Part shown: positions 32,000-39,431 of the stretch, in pieces
Position numbering within the stretch: the first letter of the stretch is position 1
Layout of the letters: each line of letters opens with the position of its first letter
From: CAWINH01 sp963837425
GTDB taxonomy: Bacteria; Chloroflexota; Limnocylindria; QHBO01
Reading direction: 5' to 3'
NCBI GenBank assembly: GCA_963837425.1
Contig: CAWINH010000020.1
Location: 1 to 39,431 of the forward strand
DNA length: 39,431 nt
Translations under genes and position numbers: made by a program
The notes under the pieces: generated by a model
Told to the model about the DNA's origin: nothing
The model's database searches: none
What the model saw: only the letters and a program-made list of their open reading frames with translations

Positions 32000-34471
32000 A
32001 TGTCCCCCAAGACACCCGCTCCCACCGCCGCGCGTCCGGCAGATGAGATCCTGGCCCGGCTGAACCCCTCGCAGGCCGAGGCGGTGCGACAGCCCGGCGG
32101 ACCGCTGCTGATCCTCGCCGGCGCGGGCAGCGGGAAGACGCGGGTCCTCGCACATCGGGTCGCTCACCTCGTGGCCACCGGCACAAAGCCGTGGCAGATC
32201 CTGGCGGTCACCTTCACGAACAAGGCGGCGAACGAGATGCGTGAGCGGATCGCCGCGCTGATCGGCCCGGAGGCGGCGCGGGAGGCGACGATCGGTACCT
32301 TCCACGCCATCTGCGCCCGCATCCTGCGCCGGGACGGCGAGGCGATGGGCCTGACCCGATCATTCACGATCTACGACCGAGCGGACCAGGTGGCGCTCGT
32401 GAAGCTCATTCTCCGTGGCCTGGACCTCGACGAGAAGCGGTTCGCCCCGGCCGGGATGCTGGCCTGGATCGGGCAGCGCAAGGACGAGCTGGCCGACGTC
32501 GCGACAGCCGCGCGCCAGGCGGCGAACTTCTACGACGAGACCGCGGCGCGCGTCTACGACGCCTACCAGCGGCAGCTCGCCTCCGACGACGCGGTCGACT
32601 TCGACGACCTTCTCATGCGCGTCGTCCTCTTGTTCGAGCAGCACCCGGACGTGCTCGCCCGCTACCAGGGCCGCTGGCAGCAGATCCTCGTCGACGAGTA
32701 CCAGGACACGAATCGGGCCCAGTACCAGATCTGTGCGCTGCTCGCGGCGAAGCACCAGAACCTGGCCGTCGTCGGCGACGACGACCAGAGCATCTACTCG
32801 TGGCGCGGCGCCGACCTCCGGAACATCCTCGATTTCGAGCGCGACTACCCGAAGGCGAAGGTCGTGAAGCTCGAGCAGAACTACCGGTCCACGCAGACGA
32901 TCCTCGACGCAGCGCACGCCGTCGTCAGCCGCAACACCGGGCGCAAGGAGAAGAAGCTGTGGACCGATCGCGGGACGGGGGCCCAGATCCGGGTCTTCGA
33001 TGCCTACAACGAGTACGAGGAGGCCGAGTTCGTCGCCAGACAGGTCGAGCGCCTGGTCGGCGGGGGGAGAACTGGCCTCAGTGGGCTCCTCACCCGCCGC
33101 GCCGAGGACGCGGACGGTGCGCTCCGCTACGGCGAGATCGCCGTCTGCTACCGGATCAACGCCCAGAGCCGGGTCCTCGAGGAGGCGTGCATGCGTTTCG
33201 GGATCCCGTACCAGCTCGTGGGCGGCACCCGCTTCTACGAGCGGCGGGAGGTGAAGGACGCGCTGGCCTACGTCCGCCTGGCGCGGAACCCGGCCGATCG
33301 CGTTGCGCTCGAGCGAGTCGTCAACGTGCCCGCGCGGGGGATCGGCGCGAAGACCCTCGAGGAGCTGCGCGCGTGGGCCGAGTCGCGCGACGCGACGCTG
33401 TGGGAGGCGGTCGAGGCTGCCGGCGACAACCCGAACCTGTCGCCACGAGCTCGGACCGCTCTCGCCGGCTTCGCCGAGCTGGCGCGTGGCCTGATGGCAA
33501 CGGCCGCCTCCGAGCCGCCCTCGGCGGTGTTCGACGCTGCGTTCGAGCGGGCCGGGTTGCAGGCCGCGATCCAGGACGGCACCGATGACGGGGAGGATCG
33601 CTGGACAAACCTGCTCGAGCTGCGGAACCACGCGGCCGAATTCGACGAGCTGGCCGTTCCGGAGGGGCTCGCCCGCTTCCTCGAGGAGGTGGCGCTCGTC
33701 AGCGACCAGGACACGCTCGAGGACGCACCGGACCGGGTCACCCTGATCACGCTCCATGCTGCGAAGGGGCTCGAGTTCCCGGTCGTCTTCATCGTGGGGA
33801 TGGAGGAGGGCCTGCTGCCGCACCAGCGCGCCCTCGAGGACGAGTCCGAGCTCGAGGAGGAGCGCCGGCTGGCGTACGTCGGCATGACCAGGGCCAAGGA
33901 CCGTCTCTACCTCGTGAACGCGAGGCACCGCTCGACCTGGGGGGTGGGTGCCGCCGCGGAGCCCAGCCGCTTCCTCGCCGAGCTGCCGGAGGAGCTGCTC
34001 GAGGCCGATCAGGAGGCCGGGTTCCGTCGAGGGGGCGAGCGATGGGAGCGGCGGGGCACCGATGACGACCGCTGGCTGCCGGGAGGGTATCGGGCTCCAC
34101 GTCGTGACCGGATCAACGAACCGCTTCGCCCGGTCTCGCTGCCGGACATGTCGGTCCCGCCCGCCCCGCCGGTGGGCCGGCGCCTGGACGCCGCCCGCGA
34201 GCGCGTTGCAGGCACGCGGTACAAGGAGGGTGCCGAGCTCGACCTCGGTCAGGGCGGGTTCGCGGTCGGAGGTTCGGGTGAGCCGCCGGAAGTGGGCGCC
34301 GGCGAGGACCTCGCCTGGCGCGCCGGCGATCGGGTGCTGCATCGGCGCTTCGGCGAAGGGATCGTCGTCAGCAGCCAGTGGGTGAAGGGCGACGAGGAGG
34401 TGACGGTGGCCTTCGTGGGCCAGGGGGTGAAGCGACTGGTCGCAGCGTACGCGGGGCTCGAGCGGGCGTGA
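32000..34471 (+). CDS. pcrA: ATP-dependent DNA helicase UvrD/PcrA
   Basis: A superfamily 1A 3'-5' helicase for repair and replication-fork maintenance, 823 aa. The Q motif region LNPSQAEAVRQ is followed by Walker A AGAGSGKTR (about 40-48). Others are VTFTNKAANEMRERI, IGTFHAICARILRR, VDEYQDTN (Walker B), VVGDDDQSIYSWRGAD, LEQNYRSTQTIL, the DALAYVRLARNPADRVALERVVNVPARGIG block, TLITLHAAKGLEFPVVFIVGMEEGLLPH and RRLAYVGMTRAKDRL. The C-terminus (GDRVLHRRFGEGIVVSSQWVKGDEEVTVAFVGQGVKRLV) is the Tudor-like PcrA domain that binds RNA polymerase. ATG 32000 is chosen by the promoter and family start. It overlaps the next gene by GTGA, and ligA lies two genes on, the classic pcrA-ligA arrangement. Confidence 0.96.
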   Translation: MSPKTPAPTAARPADEILARLNPSQAEAVRQPGGPLLILAGAGSGKTRVLAHRVAHLVATGTKPWQILAVTFTNKAANEMRERIAALIGPEAAREATIGTFHAICARILRRDGEAMGLTRSFTIYDRADQVALVKLILRGLDLDEKRFAPAGMLAWIGQRKDELADVATAARQAANFYDETAARVYDAYQRQLASDDAVDFDDLLMRVVLLFEQHPDVLARYQGRWQQILVDEYQDTNRAQYQICALLAAKHQNLAVVGDDDQSIYSWRGADLRNILDFERDYPKAKVVKLEQNYRSTQTILDAAHAVVSRNTGRKEKKLWTDRGTGAQIRVFDAYNEYEEAEFVARQVERLVGGGRTGLSGLLTRRAEDADGALRYGEIAVCYRINAQSRVLEEACMRFGIPYQLVGGTRFYERREVKDALAYVRLARNPADRVALERVVNVPARGIGAKTLEELRAWAESRDATLWEAVEAAGDNPNLSPRARTALAGFAELARGLMATAASEPPSAVFDAAFERAGLQAAIQDGTDDGEDRWTNLLELRNHAAEFDELAVPEGLARFLEEVALVSDQDTLEDAPDRVTLITLHAAKGLEFPVVFIVGMEEGLLPHQRALEDESELEEERRLAYVGMTRAKDRLYLVNARHRSTWGVGAAAEPSRFLAELPEELLEADQEAGFRRGGERWERRGTDDDRWLPGGYRAPRRDRINEPLRPVSLPDMSVPPAPPVGRRLDAARERVAGTRYKEGAELDLGQGGFAVGGSGEPPEVGAGEDLAWRAGDRVLHRRFGEGIVVSSQWVKGDEEVTVAFVGQGVKRLVAAYAGLERA

Positions 34472-34995
34472 GTGCGGGGCCCGGTCGTGCGATGCAGCGG
34501 CTGATCGACGATTTCGACTCAGCCCGTGCCGAGTTCCTGTCCGTGCTCGCGGACGTCGACCCCGGGCTCATCGACGCCCCCGGCCTGGTGGGCGATTGGA
34601 GCGCGCGCGTCCTGGTGGGGCACCTGGCGGCATGGAGCGAGCACGCGACTGCCGCGCTCGAGGCGGCCGCGAGCGGGAGAGCGGACGACTTCGACGAAGC
34701 CGGGCTCGACGTGGACGAGCGCAACGCGTCGATTGCGAGGGCGATCGCCGGGACGCCGATGACCGAGCTCCGGAGGCGTGAGGAGGATGCCGCCCGACGC
34801 CTGCGAGCGGCCCTGGGCGAGGCCGATGCCGCGTGGCTCGAGGAGCGGGTGGCCTACGGCGACAGCCTGGGCGAGGTGATCCGCGACGACGGCGCCGATC
34901 ACTACCGCGAGCACGCCGCCGATATCCGGGCCTGGTTCACCGGCGAACCGGAGGCTGACGAGCCGGAGGCTGACGAGCCCGGGGACCCCGTGTGA
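34468..34995 (+). CDS. DinB-like four-helix-bundle metalloprotein, copy 1
   Basis: A 175-aa member of the DinB/maleylpyruvate isomerase-like superfamily, whose members bind a metal through three His and often handle thiol transfer or damage-related substrates. Visible ligands are the His of VGHLAAW in helix 2 and the H-x3-H of ADHYREHAADI in helix 4. The N-terminus is DDFDSARAEFLSVLADVDPGLIDAPGLVGDWSARVLV. The C-terminal tail contains EPEADEPEADEP, made by a 15-bp tandem repeat. GTG 34468 overlaps the pcrA stop; ATG 34492 is an alternative. Activity is not known. It sits inside the pcrA-ligA operon and resembles the next gene. Confidence 0.75.
   Translation: MSAGPGRAMQRLIDDFDSARAEFLSVLADVDPGLIDAPGLVGDWSARVLVGHLAAWSEHATAALEAAASGRADDFDEAGLDVDERNASIARAIAGTPMTELRRREEDAARRLRAALGEADAAWLEERVAYGDSLGEVIRDDGADHYREHAADIRAWFTGEPEADEPEADEPGDPV
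34948..34977 (+). repeat. 15-bp tandem repeat in a DinB-like gene
   Basis: CCGGAGGCTGACGAG occurs twice in direct succession (34948-34962 and 34963-34977), encoding PEADE twice. The unit is in frame, so copy number changes would only alter the acidic tail length. Confidence 0.8.
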
Positions 34996-35456
34996 GCGTC
35001 GAGCGCGCCCGCCGGCTGGCCGATGCATTCGAGACCGCACGGGCGGCCTTCTGGGACGCGTTCGTCCACCTGCCGCCCGAGCGACGCGCTGCCGCGCGGC
35101 TCGTCGGCGAGTGGGGTGCTCGCGAGCTCGTGGCGCACCTCGGCTACTGGGCCGGCCACAGCACGGAGGCGATTCACCGCGTCGCTCGAGGCGAGGCGGA
35201 GGCCTTCGATGCCGACGCCGAGAACGACGACGTCGACGCGCGGAACGCGACCGTGGCGCGCATCGCGAGAGGGACGCCGCTCCGCGAAGTTCGGTCGCGG
35301 GAGGCCGCGGCGGCCGAGGCGCTCCTGTCCCGGCTCCGGACCATCGATCCGGCGCTGCTCGACGTCGTCCTGCCCGATGGCGGAACGCTCGAGGAGCAGG
35401 TGCGGGTCGATGGACCCGAGCATTACGACGAGCACGCCCGCGAGCTTCGCGCATGA
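34992..35456 (+). CDS. DinB-like four-helix-bundle metalloprotein, copy 2
   Basis: A 154-aa paralogue of the preceding gene. Aligned blocks are FETARAAFWDAFVHLPPERRAAARLVGEWGARELVAHLGYWAGHSTEAI, ENDDVDARNATVARIARGTPLREVRSREAAAAEALL and DGPEHYDEHARELRA. The metal ligands (His in VAHLGYW and H-x3-H in EHYDEH) are retained, so both copies could be active. The shared D-x-D-x-RNA-[ST]-[IV]-A-R-A/I-IA-GTP core argues for a tandem duplication. Coupled to its neighbours by GTGA (34992) and ATGA (35453). Confidence 0.75.
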   Translation: MSVERARRLADAFETARAAFWDAFVHLPPERRAAARLVGEWGARELVAHLGYWAGHSTEAIHRVARGEAEAFDADAENDDVDARNATVARIARGTPLREVRSREAAAAEALLSRLRTIDPALLDVVLPDGGTLEEQVRVDGPEHYDEHARELRA

Positions 35457-37534
35457 GTGGCGACCCGGGCCGGCGTGTCGAGGAGCTGCGCGCCCTGCTC
35501 GACGATGCGAACTACCGCTACCACGTCCTCGACGCGCCGACGATCGAGGACCGCCAGTACGACCTCCTGCTCCGTGAGCTCGTCGACCTCGAGACGGCTC
35601 ATCCCGAGCTCGCGAGCCCGGATTCGCCGACCCAGCGGGTCGGCGCGGCACCATCCACGGCCTTCGCGGAGGTACGTCACGAGGTGCCGATGCTGTCGCT
35701 CGGCAACGTCTTCGGCCACGACGAACTCCGGGAGTTCGATGCCCGCGTCCGGAGGGGGCTGGGCCTCGCCGAAGACGCCCCGGGGGTGACGTACGTCTGC
35801 GAGCTGAAGATCGACGGCCTGGCGATCAGCCTTCGGTACGAGGGGCGGCGCTTCGTGCGCGGGGCGACCCGCGGCGACGGAATGACCGGCGAGGACGTGA
35901 CGCCGAACCTGCGCACGGTGCGAGCCATCCCGCTGCGGCTGCGTGCCGACCCGCCCGGCGGCCGGCTCGAGGTCCGGGGCGAGATCTACATGCCGCGCGG
36001 CGCATTTGCGGCCCTCAACGAACAGCTGGAGCTCGAGGGCCGGCCGACGTACGCGAACGCGCGCAACACGGCGGCCGGCTCCGTGCGCCAGAAGGACCCG
36101 GCGGTTACCGCCGGCCGGCGCCTCTCGGTCTGGTGCTACCAGGCGGGCGGGATCGATGGCGTCGCCAGCCACTCGGAGTCGCTCGAGATCGTCCGCGGGC
36201 TCGGAATACCCGTGAATCCGGCCACGCGTCGGGTGCAGGGGATCGACGCGGTCGTCGACTTCGTGGACGAGTGGGCGGACGCCCGACGGGAGCTCGACTA
36301 CGACACGGACGGCATCGTCGTGAAGGTGGATGACATCGGCCTCCAGCAGCAGCTCGGATTCGTCGCCCGTGCCCCGCGCTGGGCGACCGCCTACAAGTTC
36401 CCTGCCCAGCAGGTGACAACGCGGCTGGAGGCAATCGAGGTCTACGTCGGGCGCACCGGGGCGCTCACCCCGGTTGCCCACGTCACCCCGGTCTTCGTGG
36501 GCGGTACGACCGTTCGCAACGCGACCCTGCACAACATCGACGAGATCCGTCGCCGCGACCTTCGCGTCGGGGACACGATCGTCCTCCAGCGCGCCGGGGA
36601 CGTGATCCCCGAGGTGGTGAGTGCGGTCGTCGAGGCGCGGGACGGATCGGAGACGATCTGGGAGATGCCAACCCACTGCCCGGCGTGCGGAACCAGGGCG
36701 GTTCGCGAGGAGGGTGAGGTGGTCTGGCGCTGCCCGAACCCGTGGTGCCCGGCGCAGCGCCTCGGAGGCCTCCTGCACTTCACCGGGCGGGGAGGGATGG
36801 ACGTGGAGGGCGCCGGCTACGCGGTGGTCACCCAGCTCGTCGAGCGCGGGCTGCTGAACGAGCCGGCGGACCTCTACCGCCTCGACGTCGAGACGCTCGA
36901 GGGCCTCGAGCGCTTCGCGCGCAAGTCGGCGGAGAATCTCGCGGCCGCGATCGAAGGTGCGCGCCGTCGCCCGCTGGCCCGGATCGTGAACGCGCTCGGG
37001 ATCCGGCACGTCGGCGAGCAGACGGCCGTTGACCTCGCGAACTGGTTGCGGTCCGAGGTACCGCGCGAGGCGAGCGAGTCCGAGGCAGCGTGGACCCGTC
37101 GCGTCGCCGCCCGCCTGCGCGGCGCCGACGCCGAGGAGCTGACGGAGGTCTTCGGGATCGGCAAGGTGGTGGCCGAGGAGATCGCCCGCTACTTCCGCGA
37201 CGAGCAGACTCGCGACACGCTCGATCACCTGCTGGACGCCGGCGTGCTGGCCGAAGCGCCGGCGGCGGGCGCGAACGCAGCCAAGCCTGGCGAAGGCCCA
37301 CTCGGCGGTCGCACGGTGGTCGTGACCGGGACGCTGGCCGCGTTCAGCCGCCAAGAGGCCGAAGAGGCGGTCCGGGCGGCCGGCGGCCACCCGGCCGGAT
37401 CGGTTTCGAAGAAGACGGACTTCGTGGTCGCCGGCACGTCGGCGGGCAGTAAGCTGCTCAAGGCGGAGCGGCTGGGGGTCCAGGTCCTGGACGAGGCTGC
37501 GTTCCGCCGCCTGCTTGAAACGGGAGAGGCCTGA
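35453..37534 (+). CDS. ligA: NAD-dependent DNA ligase LigA
   Basis: Seals nicks using NAD as adenylate donor in replication and repair. At 693 aa it has all domains: Ia (LRALLDDANYRYHVLDAPTIEDRQYDLLLRELVDLE), the adenylation domain with K119 in CELKIDGLAIS, TRGDGMTGEDVTPNLRTV, EVRGEIYMPRGAF, ANARNTAAGSVRQKDP and DGIVVKVDD, OB fold, the four-Cys zinc finger (CPACG ... CPNPWCPAQ), helix-hairpin-helix repeats and a C-terminal BRCT domain (LGGRTVVVTGTLAAFSRQEAEEAVRAAGGHPAGSVSKKTDFVV). ATG 35453 overlaps the upstream gene by ATGA. Confidence 0.97.
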   Translation: MSGDPGRRVEELRALLDDANYRYHVLDAPTIEDRQYDLLLRELVDLETAHPELASPDSPTQRVGAAPSTAFAEVRHEVPMLSLGNVFGHDELREFDARVRRGLGLAEDAPGVTYVCELKIDGLAISLRYEGRRFVRGATRGDGMTGEDVTPNLRTVRAIPLRLRADPPGGRLEVRGEIYMPRGAFAALNEQLELEGRPTYANARNTAAGSVRQKDPAVTAGRRLSVWCYQAGGIDGVASHSESLEIVRGLGIPVNPATRRVQGIDAVVDFVDEWADARRELDYDTDGIVVKVDDIGLQQQLGFVARAPRWATAYKFPAQQVTTRLEAIEVYVGRTGALTPVAHVTPVFVGGTTVRNATLHNIDEIRRRDLRVGDTIVLQRAGDVIPEVVSAVVEARDGSETIWEMPTHCPACGTRAVREEGEVVWRCPNPWCPAQRLGGLLHFTGRGGMDVEGAGYAVVTQLVERGLLNEPADLYRLDVETLEGLERFARKSAENLAAAIEGARRRPLARIVNALGIRHVGEQTAVDLANWLRSEVPREASESEAAWTRRVAARLRGADAEELTEVFGIGKVVAEEIARYFRDEQTRDTLDHLLDAGVLAEAPAAGANAAKPGEGPLGGRTVVVTGTLAAFSRQEAEEAVRAAGGHPAGSVSKKTDFVVAGTSAGSKLLKAERLGVQVLDEAAFRRLLETGEA

Positions 37535-37539
37535 GCGGA

Positions 37540-38432
37540 ATGCCACCCATCCATCGCGAGGCCCTGGTCGAGCTCGCCAACCGGCTGCGGGCGCTCCACC
37601 ACGCGCGACGGCCACTCGTGCTCCCCAACGCCTGGGATGTCGGAAGCGCCCTCGCCGTCGAGCGGGGCGGCGCGCAGGCGATTGCCACCAGCTCGAGCGG
37701 CGTGGCGGCCGCATTCGGATACCCGGACGGCGAGGCGATCCCGGCCGAGGAGATGCTCCTCATGTCCTGCGCATCGCGGGGGCGGTGCACGCGCCCGTGA
37801 CCGCCGACCTGGAGAGCGGCTACGGGCTGGCGCCGGTCGTGCTCGTGGACGAGCTGCTGCGCGCGGGTGCCGCCGGGCTGAACCTCGAAGACACGGATCG
37901 TTCCGGTCCCGCGCCGGTCCTCTCCGGGCTCGAGGCCGGTGCCGAGCGCATCGCCGCGGTAGCCGCGCCGCCGAGAGGAAGGGAGTGCCGATCGTCCATC
38001 AACGCCCGGATCGACTGCTTCCTGCGCGGCTCGGGCGAGCTCGCGGAGGCGTCTCGAGGACGCGATCGCTCGCGCCCGAGCCTACCTGGCCGCGGGTGCC
38101 GACTGCGTCTACCCGATCGCCCTGGACGACGCGGCGAGCATCGGCAGATTCGTGCGCAGGGTCGACGGGCCGGTGAACATCCTCCTTCGCCCCGGGGCGC
38201 CGTCGCTGCGCGAGTGCCGCAAGCTCGGCGTCCGGCGACTCAGCGTGGGTGGCGGCCTCTGGCGCCAGTCGCTCGCCACGACGGAATGCATGACCGGTTC
38301 GCCTTCATGTCGGGAGACAGCAGCTCCTTCGCCGATCTCGATCCGGATTCGTCGCCTGCCGGCGCCGAGCCTCGATCAGCTGTCTCCGTCGGCCAGGAAC
38401 GACTCGACGAGCTCCGCGTAGCCGGCGAATGA
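37540..38432 (+). CDS. PEP mutase/isocitrate lyase family protein, frame-disrupted
   Basis: A TIM-barrel enzyme of the ICL/PEPM superfamily (PF13714-like) that makes or breaks C-C or P-C bonds in oxaloacetate, 2-methylisocitrate or phosphonopyruvate-type substrates. Readable segments are LRALHHARRPLVLPNAWDVGSALAVERGGAQAIATSSSGVAAAFGYPDGE, HAPVTADLESGYG (metal-binding D-x-E), GAAGLNLEDT, NARIDCFLRG, AGADCVYPIALDD and GPVNILLRPGAPSLRECRKLGVRRLSVGGGLWR. Frame changes occur near 37772, 37965, 38003, 38055 and 38275. The ATG follows the ligA stop after 5 bp. The 3' end is approximate and would overlap the convergent hydrolase by about 57 bp. Substrate is unassigned. Confidence 0.75.
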
Positions 38433-39218
38433 GGTGCGAACCGTGCTCCCCACCGCGCGGATCGAGCTCAAACCGCGCTCCGGGGATCAGGTCCGCCACC
38501 CGCCGGGTCACCTGGGAGGAACAAAGGTCCCGGCCACCGGCCAGGACGAGGGTCGGGACCCGAATCTCACCGAGCCTCGCCGTCACGAATGAGCTCTCCT
38601 CGAGAGTCGCCCTCAGCTCTCCGATGAATCGCTCCGGGGTGGACGGCCGCGGCCGAAGCCGTGCGGCCGCCTCGAACGATGCCGCGCCGGCCGGGCCCCG
38701 ATCCACGGCACGCATCTGCAGTGCCATCCGTTGAAGAAGTGGCCCCACGAGTCCGCCTCCGCGAGCTCGATCCACTGGGCCATGCGTGCCGCCATCGGCG
38801 AACCCGGCGGCGTCTCGGAGGCCACCGAGGCGAGCACCAGGCGCGCGACGAGCTCGGGATGATCGACGGTGAGCCACAGCGAGATCCGCCCGCCGCCGGA
38901 CTCGGCCTCCACCGCGACCGGGTGCGGCACCCCCGCGAGGACGATCGCGACCGCGTCGGCCATGACCCGAGGGTGCATGAGGAGCTCGGTGTCGGCCGGA
39001 TCGTCGGCGATCGGACGTCCGCACACGATCACGCTGCGCCGCGCCAGCCGCTGCTCCCAGCGTCGGAGGAGGACGTGCTCGGTGCCGGCCAGTGTCCGCA
39101 GGCCAGTCTCCACGCCGCCGAGGACGAGCAGGGGAACTCCCGGCCCGCCCTCCAGTCGCAGGACCTCGATCCGGCCTCCGGCGATCCGGTGCGTGGTGAC
39201 GACGGGATGCCCGATCAC
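38376..39218 (-). CDS. Alpha/beta hydrolase, frame-disrupted
   Basis: An alpha/beta-fold hydrolase of about 280 aa after bridging two breaks (near 38725 and 38445). Strands and loops are recognisable: GRIEVLRLEGGPGVPLLVLGGVETGLRTL, ADAVAIVLAGVPHPVAVEAESGGGRISLWLTVDHPELVARLVLASVASE with nucleophile elbow A-E-S-G-G (first Gly replaced by Ala), and EIRVPTLVLAGGRDLCSSQVTRRVADLIPGA for the acid residue. The natural C-terminus in the second frame is FAGYAELVESFLADGDS. GTG 39218 is the start. It faces away from gatC, with a 57-bp gap. The substrate is unknown. Confidence 0.72.
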
Positions 39219-39263
39219 CGGCCGATTGTTTCACGCGCGTGCCGGTCCATGCGCCCGAGGCGC

Positions 39264-39269
39264 TACCAT
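39264..39269 (+). promoter_or_regulatory. Leaderless promoter for gatC (TACCAT + 6 nt)
   Basis: TACCAT ends 6 nt before the gatC ATG at 39276, with no ribosome site between. This is the same layout as the uvrD, dppC-like and amidase genes. Confidence 0.5.
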
Positions 39270-39275
39270 CGGCCC

Positions 39276-39431
39276 ATGATCACGAGGGCCGATGTCGAGC
39301 ACCGTCGCGAGCCTCGCGCGTCTGGGTCTGACCGACGCCGAGGTCGATCGGATGGCCGAGGCAGACTCAACCGGATCCTCGAGGCGATCGGCCAGCTGCA
39401 GTCTGTCGACACGAGCGCGGTGGGTCCCACC
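39276..39431 (+). CDS. gatC: Asp-tRNA(Asn)/Glu-tRNA(Gln) amidotransferase subunit C, 5' part
   Basis: The start of GatC, the small subunit that holds GatA and GatB together in the enzyme converting mischarged Glu-tRNA(Gln) or Asp-tRNA(Asn). Joined frames give MITRADVEHVASLARLGLTDAEVDRMAEADLNRILEAIGQLQSVDTSAVGPT, the family's V-x-x-[IV]A-x-LARL-x-L and L-x-x-IL-[ED]-[AY]-[IV]-xxL pattern. Two base-level breaks (near 39301 and 39366) interrupt the frame. The gene runs off the window; gatA would be expected next. It commonly follows ligA in bacteria. Confidence 0.8.
   Translation, partial: MITRADVEHRREPRASGSDRRRGRSDGRGRLNRILEAIGQLQSVDTSAVGPT

Noticed and set aside
32360..34342. 660-codon minus-strand frame opposite pcrA
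   Set aside because: Antisense shadow of a clear PcrA; no motif, no promoter or ribosome site.
35423..37714. 763-codon minus-strand frame opposite ligA
   Set aside because: The plus strand has complete LigA with all domains; the minus frame has no recognisable domain and arises from third-position GC bias.

Overview
The window is a high-GC (roughly 70%), gene-dense bacterial chromosome segment with no prophage, insertion sequence or CRISPR array. Its housekeeping genes, split glycine decarboxylase (gcvPA/gcvPB), CIRCE-controlled groESL, NfnAB-type oxidoreductase and very frequent start codons lying 6-8 nt after a TAnnnT box suggest a Chloroflexota or deep Actinobacteriota-like organism. That placement is inference; no rRNA or other marker in the window settles it.

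Layout. 1-2930: a division cluster, ftsZ with two perfect DnaA boxes upstream, then yggS, yggT and yggU, followed by tRNA-Val(CAC). 3055-6300: MFS exporter, menaquinone methyltransferase and GT4 glycosyltransferase. 6340-11623: NUDIX hydrolase and the complete glycine cleavage set gcvT-gcvH-gcvPA-gcvPB. 11666-17919: a five-gene oligopeptide/dipeptide-type ABC importer. 17978-21960: a two-gene glutamine-dependent NAD synthetase (nitrilase-type amidase plus NadE), rsmI, a lipoprotein and ssb. 21964-26457 (minus strand): GNAT, CPBP protease-like protein, NfnB, NfnA and a ferredoxin-NADP reductase. From 26464: a methionyl-tRNA synthetase whose HIGH signature is not readable, tatD, a 51-aa membrane protein, groES-groEL, and a small zinc-ribbon-like membrane protein on the minus strand. 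31987-37534: a repair operon uvrD/pcrA, two DinB-like genes and ligA. 37540-39431: a PEP mutase/isocitrate lyase-family gene, a convergent alpha/beta hydrolase, and the 5' end of gatC.

Regulatory style. Neighbouring genes are commonly coupled by 4-nt NTGA overlaps (ubiE-GT, nudix-gcvT, gcvPA-gcvPB, dppB-dppD-dppF, amidase-nadE, nfnA-nfnB, metG-tatD, uvrD-dinB-dinB-ligA). At least six transcription units appear to start as leaderless mRNAs.

Quality. Genes in 1-5.3 kb and after 37.7 kb carry many single-base frame breaks while the 32 kb between them is clean. The affected proteins are otherwise well conserved, so I read the breaks as assembly error at contig ends, not gene decay. Start and end coordinates in those zones are approximate.
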